64,000 nt of DNA from Hoplostethus atlanticus. Taxonomy: Eukaryota > Chordata > Actinopteri > Trachichthyiformes > Trachichthyidae. Numbering within the stretch: position 1 is the stretch's first letter; every line of letters begins with the position of its first letter. The stretch lies in contig JAXDDX010000001.1 in NCBI GenBank assembly GCA_034670405.1, positions 3,322,501 to 3,386,500 on the forward strand. The letters are read 5' to 3'. Made by a program: the position numbers and the translations under genes. The notes beneath the pieces were generated by a model. That model saw only the letters and a program-made list of their open reading frames with translations. It did no database searches and was not told the DNA's origin. Positions 21,601 through 36,600 of the stretch are shown piece by piece.

Positions 21601-24600
21601 TGGTCCATGTTGTGTCTGGTGTCCCTCTCCTTATGAAAGTGAAACTAAGGTAAACAGCTATATAAATGTATAAAAATGAAACTGGAAGAAAAAACACTCT
21701 AATGTGAAACAGAAACTACGTGAGCCTACAGCAAAGCATGATATAATGTGTGTTGGAGACAGATAAAAGGAAGGGGCACAACACACCAGTAAAGCTAGCT
21801 TCAGCCTAACTGTTACATTAAATTCACTTAAATGTCACAATTTCAGTTATTTATAACTAAAATTCTATTGTTTTCTAGTTTTTTTTTCCTGTTGTACATG
21901 AACCTCAAGTTTAAATTGTTATTTCTCTAGTAAACGTCAGAGCAGTCCCTAACCTTCCAGGTGGAAGAGGTATGGGAAATGGAAGTTATCTACAACTGTA
22001 CTGTTGTCCCTCTGCCCGGCCTAGACTGGTGATAACTAGCAGTTATCATGTGACAACATTGGTCAAAGTCCTTTTTTTCTTGACTTGTTTTGTCTCTGAA
22101 CTGTAGTTTGAAACCACGTTGGAGTGGCACAGTTAAACAAGAACGCCAGTGTTTTGTATGCAATTTAATATGGCAGTGTTGCTTGGGGATAATCTTAGTT
22201 TTGGTTCCACACCTGTACCGTTTTGGTTTCAGTTATTGTTGCAATACTACTAAAACAAATTTCTTTGGATACTTTCTCATAATAAACACACAAGTTCCCA
22301 ACTTTAGGACCACTTTTTTTTCATCCTGTAAAGCGTAATTTGACACAGTTACACTTTTTTTCCCCTCTAACATATGTGGTAATTTTCTTGGCTTCCGCAG
22401 CGCACTACTGCTGAATGAATACTAAGGAAACTCTGAACTCATCAGAACAGTTTTTGGGTGTTGGGTTTACTTCCTACATTGAGATTTGAAGACATTTGTT
22501 TTCCATTGGAGAGAGAGAACAGAACACCCCTCATTCTCTTACCAAGCAACTGATTCATCGTCTTGAATGTGCATTAGGAAGTTTTTGCAGTTCCCCCTTT
22601 GACTAAAACTATTTTTTATTTATTTCCTACACAGTTGCAAGAGTAAACGCAGTTGACGCAAGCAGGTTGATCTACTGAAATTAGATTGTTAGAAGGGTAG
22701 TGTAGTTGGTTGTATGCAGTAATAGACTTTTCCAGTATTTTCTGCAAGAAATGTATTTTGAAATTTCAGTCTGATCTGTATTGTAGTGGCTTATAGCTCA
22801 AGGTGGATTTGCACCATGATTGCATTTGGTCCACACAGCCCCGACCTCTGTTTAGAACATACACATAACATAACATTACATGCAAAGCTTATCAAAAGAG
22901 CATACCAGTGCTTTGAGTGCTTTATGTAAATACAAAGATGGAGGCATATAGGTCTTAACTGCCACTACGTCACTGGATAGATGTCCTCATCAGTATGAAA
23001 GTTTCCAGGAGTGTCAACCTAATTTTTATAACATGTTGATGTTCTGACAGTTGAACTTTTGGCTTGAAAACTCTTGTGGCTATGTGTAGAGAATTGCCTT
23101 CCTGGGTTATGGCCTATTCTAGTGTGTTGTTCCTAGCAAGTTCGGCAGCATGAATCATGTTGTTTGCACAAGTCAGAGTGCAGTTGACCGTAACCTAAGA
23201 ACATCCACGTGTGATTTTAGTGGATATCATACAATGTGTGATTGTTGTGTGAATGGTTGGCGCTCTCATTCCTGAAAATAGTTCTCAGAGGTGTGGTCTG
23301 TGACCCTGCCAGTTGTGCCAGACTGACTTTTCAAGGTGTGGACTTGTTGTTGCTGTGTCAGTTGTTTGGGAGACTCCATGAAACGTAGGACTTATGAAGT
23401 TAAGCAAAGGATTTATGCATTTAAATGCTTAAATGTGTCCCCAAAAACTGATAATTGTCCTCCATGTATTTACCTTGATGTGGAAGCACATTTATAAGTG
23501 AGTGGCCTTTGTGTTTACCCAGGTGTGTATATATCGAAGTACTCTGACTGTCTGGACCTCAACCGCTGGTACCATGGGAAATCTGGCTACATTATCATCA
23601 TCAAGCTGACAAAGGTATTGAAAAAGGGAAATAGTGAAATGAGTGTGGAGATAGTTGGATCGTTGTTTTTTCCGCTATAAAGCAAAATATCTTACTTTGT
23701 GGTTATCAACAGGGTAGAGTTAAAGAGGTGTCAGAGAACTACACCCAGAACTTCACTGCACCCTCTGTGGGGTTCGACTGCCACGAGTCAAAACAGTTAG
23801 CTGCGGTATCGGCTAACACCAGCTCCTTCCTTGCCTTTGAGAGATCCCAGGTGAGATCCTAACACTCTTCAGGCTCAGCGACCTTTGCAGAAAGAGGGAG
23901 TTGACATCTGACTGTCATGATGTCAGCAGCAATTGTAATCAGTGTTAATTGTCACAGCATTTTTATGTCCTGTCACTATGGTATGTGGTATGCAGGACAT
24001 TATGTCGTTGTGGTGCCATTTGTCTGTGTGTATAGACACATTACACATAACTCAAAAACAATACATGGTAGAAACTTCATACATACACCACAGGTGTTAG
24101 ATTTTGGAGCGCCTTGCTGCAGACATTTGCACAGTAATGAAGAAAAACTGAATCTCTTATAGTTCCTTAATGCTTTAAGATACAGAGTTCATATTAATAC
24201 CGCCCATGTGAAGAAAACTATGTTGACAAAAGAATATTTCATATATCATGTTTAAAATATGGTGATGATTATTATTTTTCTTTCAACTGTACACTCAACC
24301 TTTTAAATTGTGTGAGAATGTCGGACACGTTAAATGTAATCAGTCAAGTACAGGAAAATGAAAAAACAACATCATATTATAGTGTAGATAGCCAGGGACT
24401 TAACCAGAATTTTTTTCAAAACACTGAAGGGAAAAGGCAGTTCGACGCACAGATAGTTGAAGAGATAATTCTTAATGGTATTACTATGATATAGTAGAAT
24501 GATCAGATGTCTGCTTTTTTCTTTCTATCATATTTTTGTCAATACTAGAATGAAATAAAATTAATACAAATATTGTCATGGGATAGACTATTTACTTGTC

Positions 24601-27600
24601 ATAGTCTTTGTTGAAAAAAAATGGCCTTTGTCAACAAGCATTTTATTCATTAATTTTGTGGTGAGATTAACACTGATGAGTACAAACCTACCACTACCAC
24701 TGACCATAGCGACTTCAGTGGAAAACATCACCCATAGCTGTATCACTGCTCAGAGCTTTTTTCCTTTTTTGGGTCTTGCAGCATTACATGTATGAGCTGC
24801 TACATGATGGAAGTAATGAAACGGCTCAGTCTCCCAGCCATGCCTGTCCGTTTGCTATAGTATCATTTTCATACGCGGACACCAAGGCAACACCTTCAGA
24901 TCTGCAGGAGAAAAGGTACTATAACACTACGACGATACATACTCTGCCCTTTATAGTGAATATAGCACACCAAATACCTTTTCATCCAAGTGGGGAAAGA
25001 TTTAATTGTTTCCCAATTTCTTTTTTCAGTGAGGAGGAGAAAACAGGTAGGTAATATTTAATTAATGGTAAACCCAGTAGGATGTTCTTTATATTTATCA
25101 TTTGAAGGAAATATGATAACCACCACTACATTCTATATACTTTGAACCCTTCTTGCTGCTTTTGTTTTTGCAACTTGCCAGTCTGCCATTAGGGGGTTTT
25201 CATGTGTAAGTAAACCTGAAAACATCCAAATTGTATCAAATGAAAGCACGAACCAGCTCATTGGGGCCGCTGTTTGGAGACTGTCATCACTACTAATTTC
25301 ACAGCAATATATTGATAAAATCCTTCACGAAGCATCTCTTTTTAAAATGATTGTCAGTAATTTGTATGAGGTGTCTAGATTAACTGCAAATGGACCATTT
25401 ATGGATATAATCACAATTTCTGATCGTAGTTCTATGTGGTAATGTGATTCCAGTGTGTCATTATTTACCCTGGAGGGGTCAGCTCCAGATCAGCTCTCAT
25501 CTCTATGATGTTGGGCTGAAGTCCACAACAGGGGCTTTGATCCCTGCAAAACTGTAAGTTGAACGTGAACCATGCACAATATATATTCTTAATTGACTCA
25601 AAATATCTCATATCACATAACTGTTATTTTTTATGATTTGTCTTGCCATTTCAGGCCAGCAGTGGTGAAAGCTGACCAAGCCATTTCCATGGTAGTTCTG
25701 AGACAGTTGTTGCCAAAGGCTGTCTTTGAAACCTACTTCTCTGGTGAAGGTATGTTTTCAGGATGTAAAAAAAACACATAAGCAAGGGTTATAGTGTTAA
25801 CCAAGACCACACACTGGTTTACTAGTGGCTGGGTGGCTTGCACAATTTTCCATATACACAGGAAGACCTGACTGATATCAACTAAAAGTAATTACTAAAA
25901 GTAATAGATTGTGTTGAAAATCACATTGCACCATCCACAGTTACATAACCAATTATGAGTCATACACATTTTTCTAACTTTTGAGAGAAAAAACTTGGGT
26001 ACAAAAGTGTGTACTTACAGAACTACATTTCTCATGAAATGGCTTCTCTTCACCGTAAGGAGTGTACCAAAATTACTGCACTTTTTTTCTGGGGGGTGAC
26101 AGTGTACACCAAAGACCATGTCTAGGCCTAGTGCTAGCTATAGCATTTTCATGGTGCAACGTTAGCTAGCAGGTTTTCTAGCAATCTCACTTCTACACCA
26201 AAGAAGGAGTTCAAATGAGCAATTGTCATTGACATGTTGAAAGTTCCCCACTACATTCCAAACTAGGAAGTTGTGCCTTGTTCGTAAATGTAAATACATT
26301 TAATCCTAAATTATAGCGATTGAATTCCACCGAAATAAGGGGAATAAATTTCACTTCAGTCTATAACATATTTCATAATGGGAACCATACAGTTGGTAGA
26401 TTGCTTATATCAAATAATCTGCAATGTACAGACAGACAGCAGTGAACCAGAGCCGGGCAGGTATGACGTTGACTTCGGCTCCCTATGGTGGTTTTATAAG
26501 TTACCCAAGTTTTAGAGTATATCTGATGAATGTCATAATATTAAGAGTGTTAAGGTTTGCTGTCTTTCAGTCTCTCTGGATGGCATATACTGCAGTCTGT
26601 GTGAGTTGATTCCCTCTAATGCAGAGGACTCCTCGCTCTCTCTGCTTACCCAGGAGCTCAAAGAGAAAGATCTAGTGAGTATAAGATTGTGTATTCCCTA
26701 TGAGTAACTTTCAATCTATCCTTGTTAATTTTTAATGTCAGTTTGCGCTAAATAATAAAATGTTTCATTTTGCGTATTACTTTATGTCTGAAAACCTTAC
26801 GACTTACATACTGAATACACCTGTTTTTGTACAGGCTCTTGTGGTTCAACTGAATGATAGTGGCTTTCTTATACTGTTACATTCTTCCCACGTCCTTACA
26901 TATAATGGTAAGATATGACAATTTACTCTGACATATAGTATAACATGTTCTTGTCATCCACTTGAAACTACAGACAAAATGTATATTTCTGTTTGTGTGT
27001 GTAATTTAACTTCAGACTAGTCACATAGTTTTTAAATTGTATTTCCAGATACTGGGTCGAGTGCAACTGAGGTACTACAAGGCATGTTTGTGTTTCCAGA
27101 CTCGCGTGCAATACAGAGAGGTGATGACAGCACGTGTTAAATAGTGGATATAACACGTGATAAGTGATATATTTCTCATATCATAAATGATGTATTGACT
27201 TTTTTTTACCTGTAGCTGCACTTTAAGTTTGTACATATTTAGCATTAGTGGCATTCATAAACACAAAAGTGGAAATTTAACAAGCATTACCTCTCGTTTT
27301 ATCATAGACACCAAAGGTGGATGGAAAAAGGCTACCATTTCATCTGAAATTCTTCAGGTTCTGCCAGCATTAAATTACGCAGAAAGTGAAATGGAGAAAA
27401 GAGCCACTGACCAAAGTGAGGAACTGTGCGGACTATTGGCGCAGAATATTCAGAGCTACGTGGCCCTGATAAATCCTGGGTTGGCAGCAAGTCCTTCTAG
27501 GGAAGTCAGCATCTTTCCTGATCAGTATGATGTGCCTGATGCGCTCAAATACCTCTACTCAGCCCCAAAGTGGACTAACAGGGCATGTCAGAGCTTCAGG

Positions 27601-30600
27601 TCATACATGAGCCAACCAGTCTTCTTTCAACTGCCAGTGTCCAGGGCTGTGGAGCTCTTGGCAGCTGGACAAGAGGAGCGCGGAGAAGACATTGATGATG
27701 AGGTCTACATCTGTCTGTCTTCTCCCGAGAATACACCAGACAGTCCTGCTAGGATGGAGTCAGAGGACCAGCTGGGAAACCAGGACTCCCCTGCACATGC
27801 TGAGACAGTTGTGGACTGTCATATGGCAAGGGTTGAAGCACAGGTTGACTCAACCATTATACCTCAAAATGAGGTGCCAGATGATTTGCAGGCTGGAGAT
27901 ACTACCAAAGACATTAAGAAACCTGGCCCGTTAGCGCTGACCAAAACTGACATTATTACTGAGACTAAAAATCTCACATCAGGTGACCTCCCAACAGAGT
28001 TGATTGTCAGCATTACCTCCGAAGAAGGAACTGCAGGAGTCATTGATGAGAGTCTGAGTATGATCAGTGCTGTGTCAGCAACAAAGCATTATGAGCTTCA
28101 GCTTTCCAATTTATCAGCAACCAAATTACAAATGGCAGGTGTCAGCTCTCTGAATGATAACACTGATGAGGCCAAAATGCCTTTAGATTCCCCTGAGGTC
28201 AGTGATCCCACAAAAACACATTGGAGGAAACGACGCAGGGGTCACCCCAAAGGTAGTAAAAAGTCAAATAAATCTTGTGTTCAGACTGCCAGTTTACAAA
28301 CAGTCAAATTGCAAGTGGAGGCTGACAACTCTGTAAGTGAGAAGGATGACATGGCCAAGCAGCTATCGGACCACTCGGGGGTGAATAAACCCTTGAAAAC
28401 TGATTGGCGGAAATTACCAAGGCGTTGTCGCAGAGGTGGAAAACTGTCATCAAAAAGTAAAAGAAAAGCAAGATCTGCTGCAGTTAAAGTCATGAAAAAA
28501 AAAACAGACACCACGGAAAGCGTCGCTTTAACTGAACTTGAAGCTTATCCTCTGAGAAAGAAGACAGATCGATGGGACTTAAAACCAGTCATCTCCACAT
28601 GTGGAAGAATCTTGGTTCCACATGGTTCTGTAGATGTAGCTGATCAGATAAAGTCTTTAAAAGGTAAACAGAAACCTGCGGAAGATGAACAGTGCCCTGG
28701 CAAAACAATGGTTGACGCTCCTGTGAAAGCTCTTGAAACAATCGCAATGGAGCAAGAGCCTAGACCTGCTTTAGAAACAACACTGGAAAAGACGGAGACT
28801 TCAAAGGACATGGATGAAGGCAACCATCTTCAAAACCAAGTTGTCAGTCATATTAATCTTGAACACAGCGAGTTGAGACAGCCGGATGATGACAATGGTT
28901 CAATGAGTTGTAAGCTGGACCCTAAGGACCATTCTTCAGAGAATCTAGCTGAGGCAGATGGCACAGACTCTCTTCCCCCAGAAGCTGTTCAAAAGCACAC
29001 TGATATTCCCTCTCCAGTAAAGGGTGCAAAAAAGACTGAATCTTTGTTCACTAAACTGAAAACAGTTATTTTAAGGGCAAAGAGGAAAACATCACACCTT
29101 ATGCCAGAAGCAGTGTCCCCAGGTAGTGCACAGGGTACAGAGCCTTCACTCAAGAAAAGCAAGGTTGACTCAGACATGGAGATGTTGAAGAGTAATGATT
29201 CAAGTACAGATGTCCTGGACACCAACACTGGTACTGAGGAAGTTTCACAGGCACGGTCAATAGACCCAAAATTTGCAGAAGCCCTAGGCTTGACTCCTAC
29301 ACAGGTGCCAGATAAGATACAGAAAACTCAACATCAGGATACCATCTCAGACACACAACCTGAGTCCATACAGAAGCCTTCTTCGCCAATTCTTCTAGGG
29401 ACGGGTAGGATGAAAACCCTCAAAAAGCATCAAGACATATCTGCAGAATATATAAAAAAGAAATGTAAGTCATATCTCAAAATTGTTATCTGCTTATGCT
29501 ATTCATACCAAAGGTGTGTAAAATGTCTTCATGATTGTAAGTAGGGATTGAAATCGATAACTGACTGACCCCTTTCTTGTCTCTCACTTTTGCAACTGCC
29601 AATTGTAGCTGCGCGTTGCAAACCACTAGCTGTGTTTTTATTGCTTTTGCTTTGTCTTGCTTGGCGTTAGCATTTCTGCCAATCTCAAACATCTGCACTC
29701 AAAAGTAGCATGATTGTCTTGATAACCACTCACTTCATTTGGAAAAAAAAAAAAAAAAAACTAATTTGATAAATAGCATAACTTGCATGTGGGTGACTAG
29801 TTTAGAATTTTAATATACTGGTATAGTTGTATTAATTGCTGTCAATATGCTACTTTTTTTTTACTTTTACTTTTATTTCTGTCTTTTTTTCTCCTCTCTT
29901 TTGTCTTCACAGGGTGGTTGCATTTTCATACAGCAACTTATCTTGCCAGTGAAAAACTCAAATACAAAGTTTGTAGGAACAATTCAGTCAGGAAGAATCT
30001 GAAGGAAAAAATGCGCACTTCTTGCTCCTCTACAGATGCTTTGACTTTACTTGCTGACTTGGCACTTAGTGCCAGTAATGGCCAAGTTCCGCAACAGCCA
30101 GACCCAGCACTTGACTCAAGTTTGGAGATGTGTGACCTTACAAAAGATGATACCAGTGCTGAACAAGAGTCAGTTCCTCATGCTCTGCTGAAGCAGCCTG
30201 CTGCTAGCCCTATTCTGCCCCTTATATCTCCTTCACCAGAAGGTCATGTGGGAAACAAGGATGTGGTTGTTTTGATATCTAAAGAACATGCTTACTCATT
30301 GCCCCCATCTTCCTCTCTACTGTTGGGTTTGTCAGGTACACCCTTCCAGGTATCTCCATTAAGTGGTTCTACAGGACTAAGGCAGCATCACCAGACTATG
30401 TATGGCAATGGAATTCAAGCCCTACATGCCTTTCTCTGCGAGGATGGCAAAAGTGGACACAAACATGGAGGTCCAGAATACCTGAAAAAAGACATGGTGC
30501 GCAGGAGGAAGTTCGGAAATTCCCGCACCATTGTTGACAAGGATGGGTCTATCCAAGTAACAAGGCAGTGGAAAGAAAACTATGACTTTAATCTAGACAG

Positions 30601-33600
30601 CAAGTTTACAAATGATTCTAAGGATAAAACTATCGTCAGAGCCTTGCATGGGTATGTACCTAATGTTACTCATTTATACTGGGAGAGAAAAGATTTAAGT
30701 CTACATTTGTATGTATCTAGGAGACAGATATGTAGTATATGTTGTAAGTTTGTAATTTTCTTAGTCAAGTTAAATCAGTTATTCAACAGTAAGTTATTTT
30801 TATACCCTTTGTATCTTTGATAGCCCATGGGATTTCACCATTCAGGACAGCGGTGAAGAAGTGCAACTCATCGTCCATATGTGGATAGGTCTGTTTTATA
30901 GCCGGTCAACAGCCAGGTTATTTCACATCGACACAAATCTTAAATTCCATACTTCAGAAGAGAGTGATTGTTTGGAAATGTCCATTGGAATGGTACCAGA
31001 ACCAACTCAATCTCAGATCAAGGCCAATTCATCTGCTCCTTTAACTACTGCAACTTCAGACACTTCAATTTCAAAAGCTTTGGACCTCAGCAGAAAAGAT
31101 GTACCTGTCTTGAACCAAGGATCTGTGGTTTTGGACCTTTCACTGAGAAACCCCAATGTAGAGGTTGGCACTTCAGATCCACAAGTCAGCAGAGATGAGC
31201 TTGCTGTGTCTCGTGAACAGACTGAAGCTAGTGAAAGCTCTCAAACACTCAAGCTGTTAACAGGACTACAAGAAGCAAACTCATCACATCTACATCAAGC
31301 TCAAAACCAGGCATTTCAGGTTTGGTTTTAATGTTACTTTGATGTTTATGATGTAATTTGTCATACAATGAATGTTTATTATTATTCATGGGATTTCCAG
31401 ATGGTCGTTGGACCATAGAACAAGTTTGTTCTTGCCTTGTTTATCCTCTAAAAATTGCTATTTTTTTATTTCTGGGTTTACCATGTCTTTAAGAATGTCA
31501 CAGGCAAAAAAAAAAATCAAACTGTGGATTACCAACTACTTACTGAGACACCACACATCAAGCATGGAGTTAAATACTGAAGACACAACTGTCCCAAATC
31601 ATATATTACTGAGTTCAAACTGATATGAAGATTATTACCTTTTTTTAAGGGTATTAAGTACACTTGCAAGAATAACGCATCATTATTTAGAAATAAATAA
31701 TTTAAAATAGGAATTAAGAATTTTGGAACATTTCTTCATTCTTAGAAACTATTAAATCATTGAAATCTCATTTCCAATGTTTATTTGATGCCTCTCAGTT
31801 TCAACTAGTTCTTAGACTATTCATTACATTACAGTCATTCCCAACTATCTGAATGTTGCATGAAAAATCACCATTGGTTGTATTTATCCTGTTTACTCTT
31901 TCTCTTTCCAGTCTTACAGAGAGAGGGTAAACTCTGTAGACATTATCAGCGAGTTGGATGATGATGATAATGTCAGAAACCTGTATAAGAATGAGAGCAC
32001 AAGTCCCTCACAAGAAGCATGCTGCCTGGAAGACACTGATGTGGTCTCTTTAGAAAATGGAACATTCAATTGCTTATGTGAAGAGATTGCAGATGTCCGT
32101 CTTAAGCCAGAGCATGTTTCCAACAATGGATCCAACAATGAACAGACAGAAATGAGAGATTGCAGTGAAAATCAAAGAACTACAGAGATGGATTTGGTGC
32201 AACAAGTTGGGATTGATTCATCCAAAACTACTGCAGACAAAGAAGTGGATTCTAACTGTGACTCTGCTGATCCGGTTCAAACAGTTGAGCATGATGACAA
32301 TGATTCCAAAGATGGGGATCACAGTAAACTGAAAGATAAACCATATCAAGAAGACCATGTAGAATCCTCTCCACCAGTGATTCATTTAGATGATGGTTCT
32401 ACAAACAAGGAATCAGCTACAGTTTGTGATGTGAATCTTTTGAATAATGACACGCCATCAGCTAGGGAGGAATCTAAAACAAACTCACCAGGCCAGGATG
32501 GAGATGTTCATCAGCATAAGGATCAGGATGATCACCCAGTACATGATTGCAGTGTCATTGGAGATGAAGTTCAATTTGGAATGGAAGATAGAATTGATGT
32601 GAAAGACCATTTTGTTTCAGTTGTGGATTCTGAGTTGAGTGATAAACCATTACCTAAGATGGATGATGGTCATGGTTCCACAGAGGATGGAAATCTTTTG
32701 AATAATGACACGCCATCAGCTAGGGAGGAATCTAAAACAAACTTACCAGGCCAGGATGGAGATGTTCATCAGGATCAGGATCAGGATCAGGATGATCACC
32801 CAGTACATGATTGCAGTGTCTTTGGGGATGAAGTTCAATTTGGAATGGAAGATAGAATTGATGTGAAAGACCATTTTGTTTCAGTTGTGGATTCTGAGTT
32901 GAGTGATAAACCATTACCTAAGATGGATGATGGTCATGGTTCCACAGAGGATGGAAATCTTTTGAATAATGACACGCCATCAGCTAGGGAGGAATCTAAA
33001 ACAAACTCACCAGGCCAGGATGGAGATGTTCATCAGGATCAGGATCAGGATCAGGATGATCACCCAGTACATGATTGCAGTGTCTTTGGGGATGAAGTTC
33101 AATTTGGAATGGAAGATAGAATTGATGTGAAAGACCATTTTGTTTCAGTTGTGGATTCTGAGTTGAGTGATAAACCATTACCTAAGATGGATGATGGTCA
33201 TGGTTCCACAGAGGATGGAAATCTTTTGAATAATGACACGCCATCAGCTAGGGAGGAATCTAAAACAAACTCACCAGGCCAGGATGGAGATGTTCATCAG
33301 GATCAGGATCAGGATGATCACCCAGTACATGATTGCAGTGTCTTTGGGGATGAAGTTCAATTTGGAATGGAAGATAGAATTGATGTGAAAGACCATTTTG
33401 TTTCAGTTGTGGATTCTGAGTTGAGTGATAAACCATTACCTAAGATGGATGATGGTCATGGTTCCACAGAGGATGGAAATCTTTTGAATAATGACACGCC
33501 ATCAGCTAGGGAGGAATCTAAAACAAACTCACCAGGCCAGGATGGGGATGTTCATCAGGATCAGGATCAGGATCAGGATGATCACCCAGTACATGATTGC

Positions 33601-36600
33601 AGTGTCTTTGGGGATGAAGTTCAATTTGGAATGGAAGATAGAATTGATGTGAAAGGCCATTTTGTTTCAGTTGTGGATTCTGAGTTGAGTGATAAACCAT
33701 TACCTAAGATGGACGATGGCCATGGTTCCACAGAGGAGGAAGCTATTGCAGAGTGTAATGGCAAAGTAACACTGGCCAAGCAACCGCCTCAGGTGGATGG
33801 TGAAAATGATTCCTGCAGTGTTTCACTATTGAGGGTGCAATGTGCAATTGGCAATACCTTAACAGATGAAGACACCATTTCAGTACAAGTTCCTCATGTT
33901 CCACTTGACAGGCCATCACTCATGGAGCATATTGATAATGAATCTGTAGATGAGGCAACATCAGAAAAGACTGGTAACATTTCAACAGATGAGGTACGTT
34001 CCGAGAAGGCAGCATTATCTGTGAATCTGGACACTCATTCGTTAGTTGAGTCTGATACAGCTATTCCCCAGAGCAAGCATGGTATTGTAAGAGAAAGCCA
34101 AAATGAGGTTGAGGCAAATTTTAGTGATCTAAGTAGCGGTGATAATGAAGATCAGGACAACATATCTCTTGAAGGGGAGAGAGAGGTTGATAATCCAACT
34201 CAAAAAGACAAGGTCTCAGAAGTGCAGAAAGATCAAACAGGAATACCACTGGATAAAGTAGCAGATGTTAGAAAGGATATAGAAGATGAGAGATCAGAAA
34301 AGATTTGGGATCAGGTTGTAATTCCATTCATTGGAGTAGCCTCCAGACTGGATACCTTAAATCCACAGGTCCTAAATCCCCAAGACAAGGTTCAAGGTCA
34401 GAATATACCATTTATCACAGAAAATAATTACCATGAAGGTATCTTGCACACAGAGGTGGACAATACATCTCAAGAGCAAGGTGAAAAGACGCTATTTGCT
34501 GACAAAATGATATCAGATGATGATCATAGTGAATCCCAACAGTACATGGCCCACATGAAAAGTGAGTTTGATGATAGATGCCCTACCCCAACTGTGGATG
34601 AGAAGCCGTATGAGTACATATCTTGTCCTGACCCTTGTAGTAGTACTTTTGATTCTAATGGTGATCAAGTCTGCAAAAACTTCACTCGGAAAGAGCTTAG
34701 TGGACACTCAACACCCACACATGATGAGTTGCCTCTTGAACAGGAACTTTGTTACAAGTCCGGAGTTAGCACTGATCCTGACCTCCATCATGATCTTTCT
34801 CTTGGAAAAGTTCATTCTGACCTTGAACTCAGAACTCTCAGAGTTCTTAACAGCATAGACAAGCACCTCTTAAAATCTAGCCACATTGATAAATCCAGGC
34901 AGTTTGAGCTCACTCAGGATCAAACTCCTAGCCCCAGCAACAAATATGCCCCCACCAAATTACCTCCAAGTTCAACTTGTATCAATGGAGAGAAAATAGA
35001 TGATATGAATCCCGGTGTGAAATCAGCCTCTGCCAAACAAGAACTGCATGAGAAATCATTACATCACTGCTTTAAATCACCTTTCAAAAGTAAATTTCTG
35101 TCAGAGGAAGAATTTTCACTCCATGTTCAGTTGCAACCCAAGAGAAAACACTCATCAATTCCTGAACACTACTCAAAAAGAACAGATGAATTGCTGGACC
35201 CTTCCTTAGGGGAAGATTCTTGTTATCCTTACAGAACTTTTGCTTCCACTGACTGTTTGCAAGCTGTTCACCCAAGTATTGACCAAGATAGACATAAAGC
35301 AACCTTACAGAACAATTTAGGCCATGAACCCCGTTCATACAGCCAGCGTCCTGTCATGGCTGTGAAACCATCTAAGAGTGATGAAGGTCAAGCAGAATAC
35401 ATGTCAAAAGAAGTGCAAACTTATACCACTGTGATTTCAGATGCTCCTAGAAATAAAAAACCCAAAATCGACACCACACTGACTACCTTGCTGGAGAAAC
35501 GGCAGAGTTTGAAAGAAGAGCTAAATGAGATTGAGCAGGAAGGCATTGAGTTATCTCCAAAGGTAAATTGGGCATCTAATGATCAAGACACAGTTGGTCA
35601 ATTTAACTTTGATAAAGCAAAATTTGCCCTTCTAGATGCTTTATATCAGTGCCAAGGAAGGGAGATTTCAAACTTAAGCAAGATTCCTTCATCATCTAGC
35701 TCCATGCAGTCCATTGAATCTGGAAGAAGTTCCACAAGGGTTGATGATAGCAACCAAGATTGGTTGAAACATTGTTTAGTTGAGAGAACTGGGCAAACAA
35801 CTGATGACAGGATGGAAATAGATGGGGAAGACCACATAGTTGCAGTGTCAGATTCAGTTTTGGATTACAAAGAAAACAGAATGACAGATGACAAAAGATT
35901 TATTCTGGGACCCTCTACAAGCTCACTCAAATGTACAGTCTATAACTCTAGCAGAAAGAGGTCAAACTCTTTAGTGGAGCAGGTCAGCGAGAGCTGCCTA
36001 CAATCTGACCTCACTCAAACTTCAATGGAAAAAGAGTGTCTCATCTTCTCAGAACAAATGAAACAGCTTCTGAAAATGAGTAGGAGAGGACCTAGCTACA
36101 ATCAGGCCAACTATAGCAGATCGCAGTTCTCTTGCACTAGTCCAGTGACGGTGTGCTTTTCCAGTCTAGAGGAGCAAGAGGATTCAGTGGATCACTTGGA
36201 AGTGCTCCCATCACTTATTGGCCAAAGAATCAAGGTAGAAATGCCTGAGAGGAGAGGTCTGGCAGACACCACAGAAGAGGAGAACACTTTGCATCTTCAA
36301 AAATTATCTTATGGAAAAGGCAACCCAGTGGCACATGCTGAGGTCTCTGACATGACTGCAGAATGTGCCAGGTCATACCGGGCCATGATGAATGATGTTT
36401 GTGCTGGCAAAACCCTCCCATCAAAAACCGAGGGCTCCAAAATGGATAGAGGTTCCTCAAAGTCAGATCCAAGCACCCATGCTGACTTCAGTGGACAGAT
36501 GAAGAGAGAAATGTATGAGAGCCTTCACATTAATCTGAATTCAGTTGTGAGGCAGTCCTGTAAAACCAAGTTCAGGTTCTACATATTGGTTACATCAGAT

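Noticed and set aside
32732-33700. Three near-identical 60-codon open frames on the minus strand
   Set aside because: They are antisense shadows of the tandem units in tasor2 exon 17; their identity simply follows from the repeat.
32434-33735. Regular repeats that could suggest a CRISPR-like array
   Set aside because: Units are contiguous 258-264 bp coding repeats without spacers, in a vertebrate exon.
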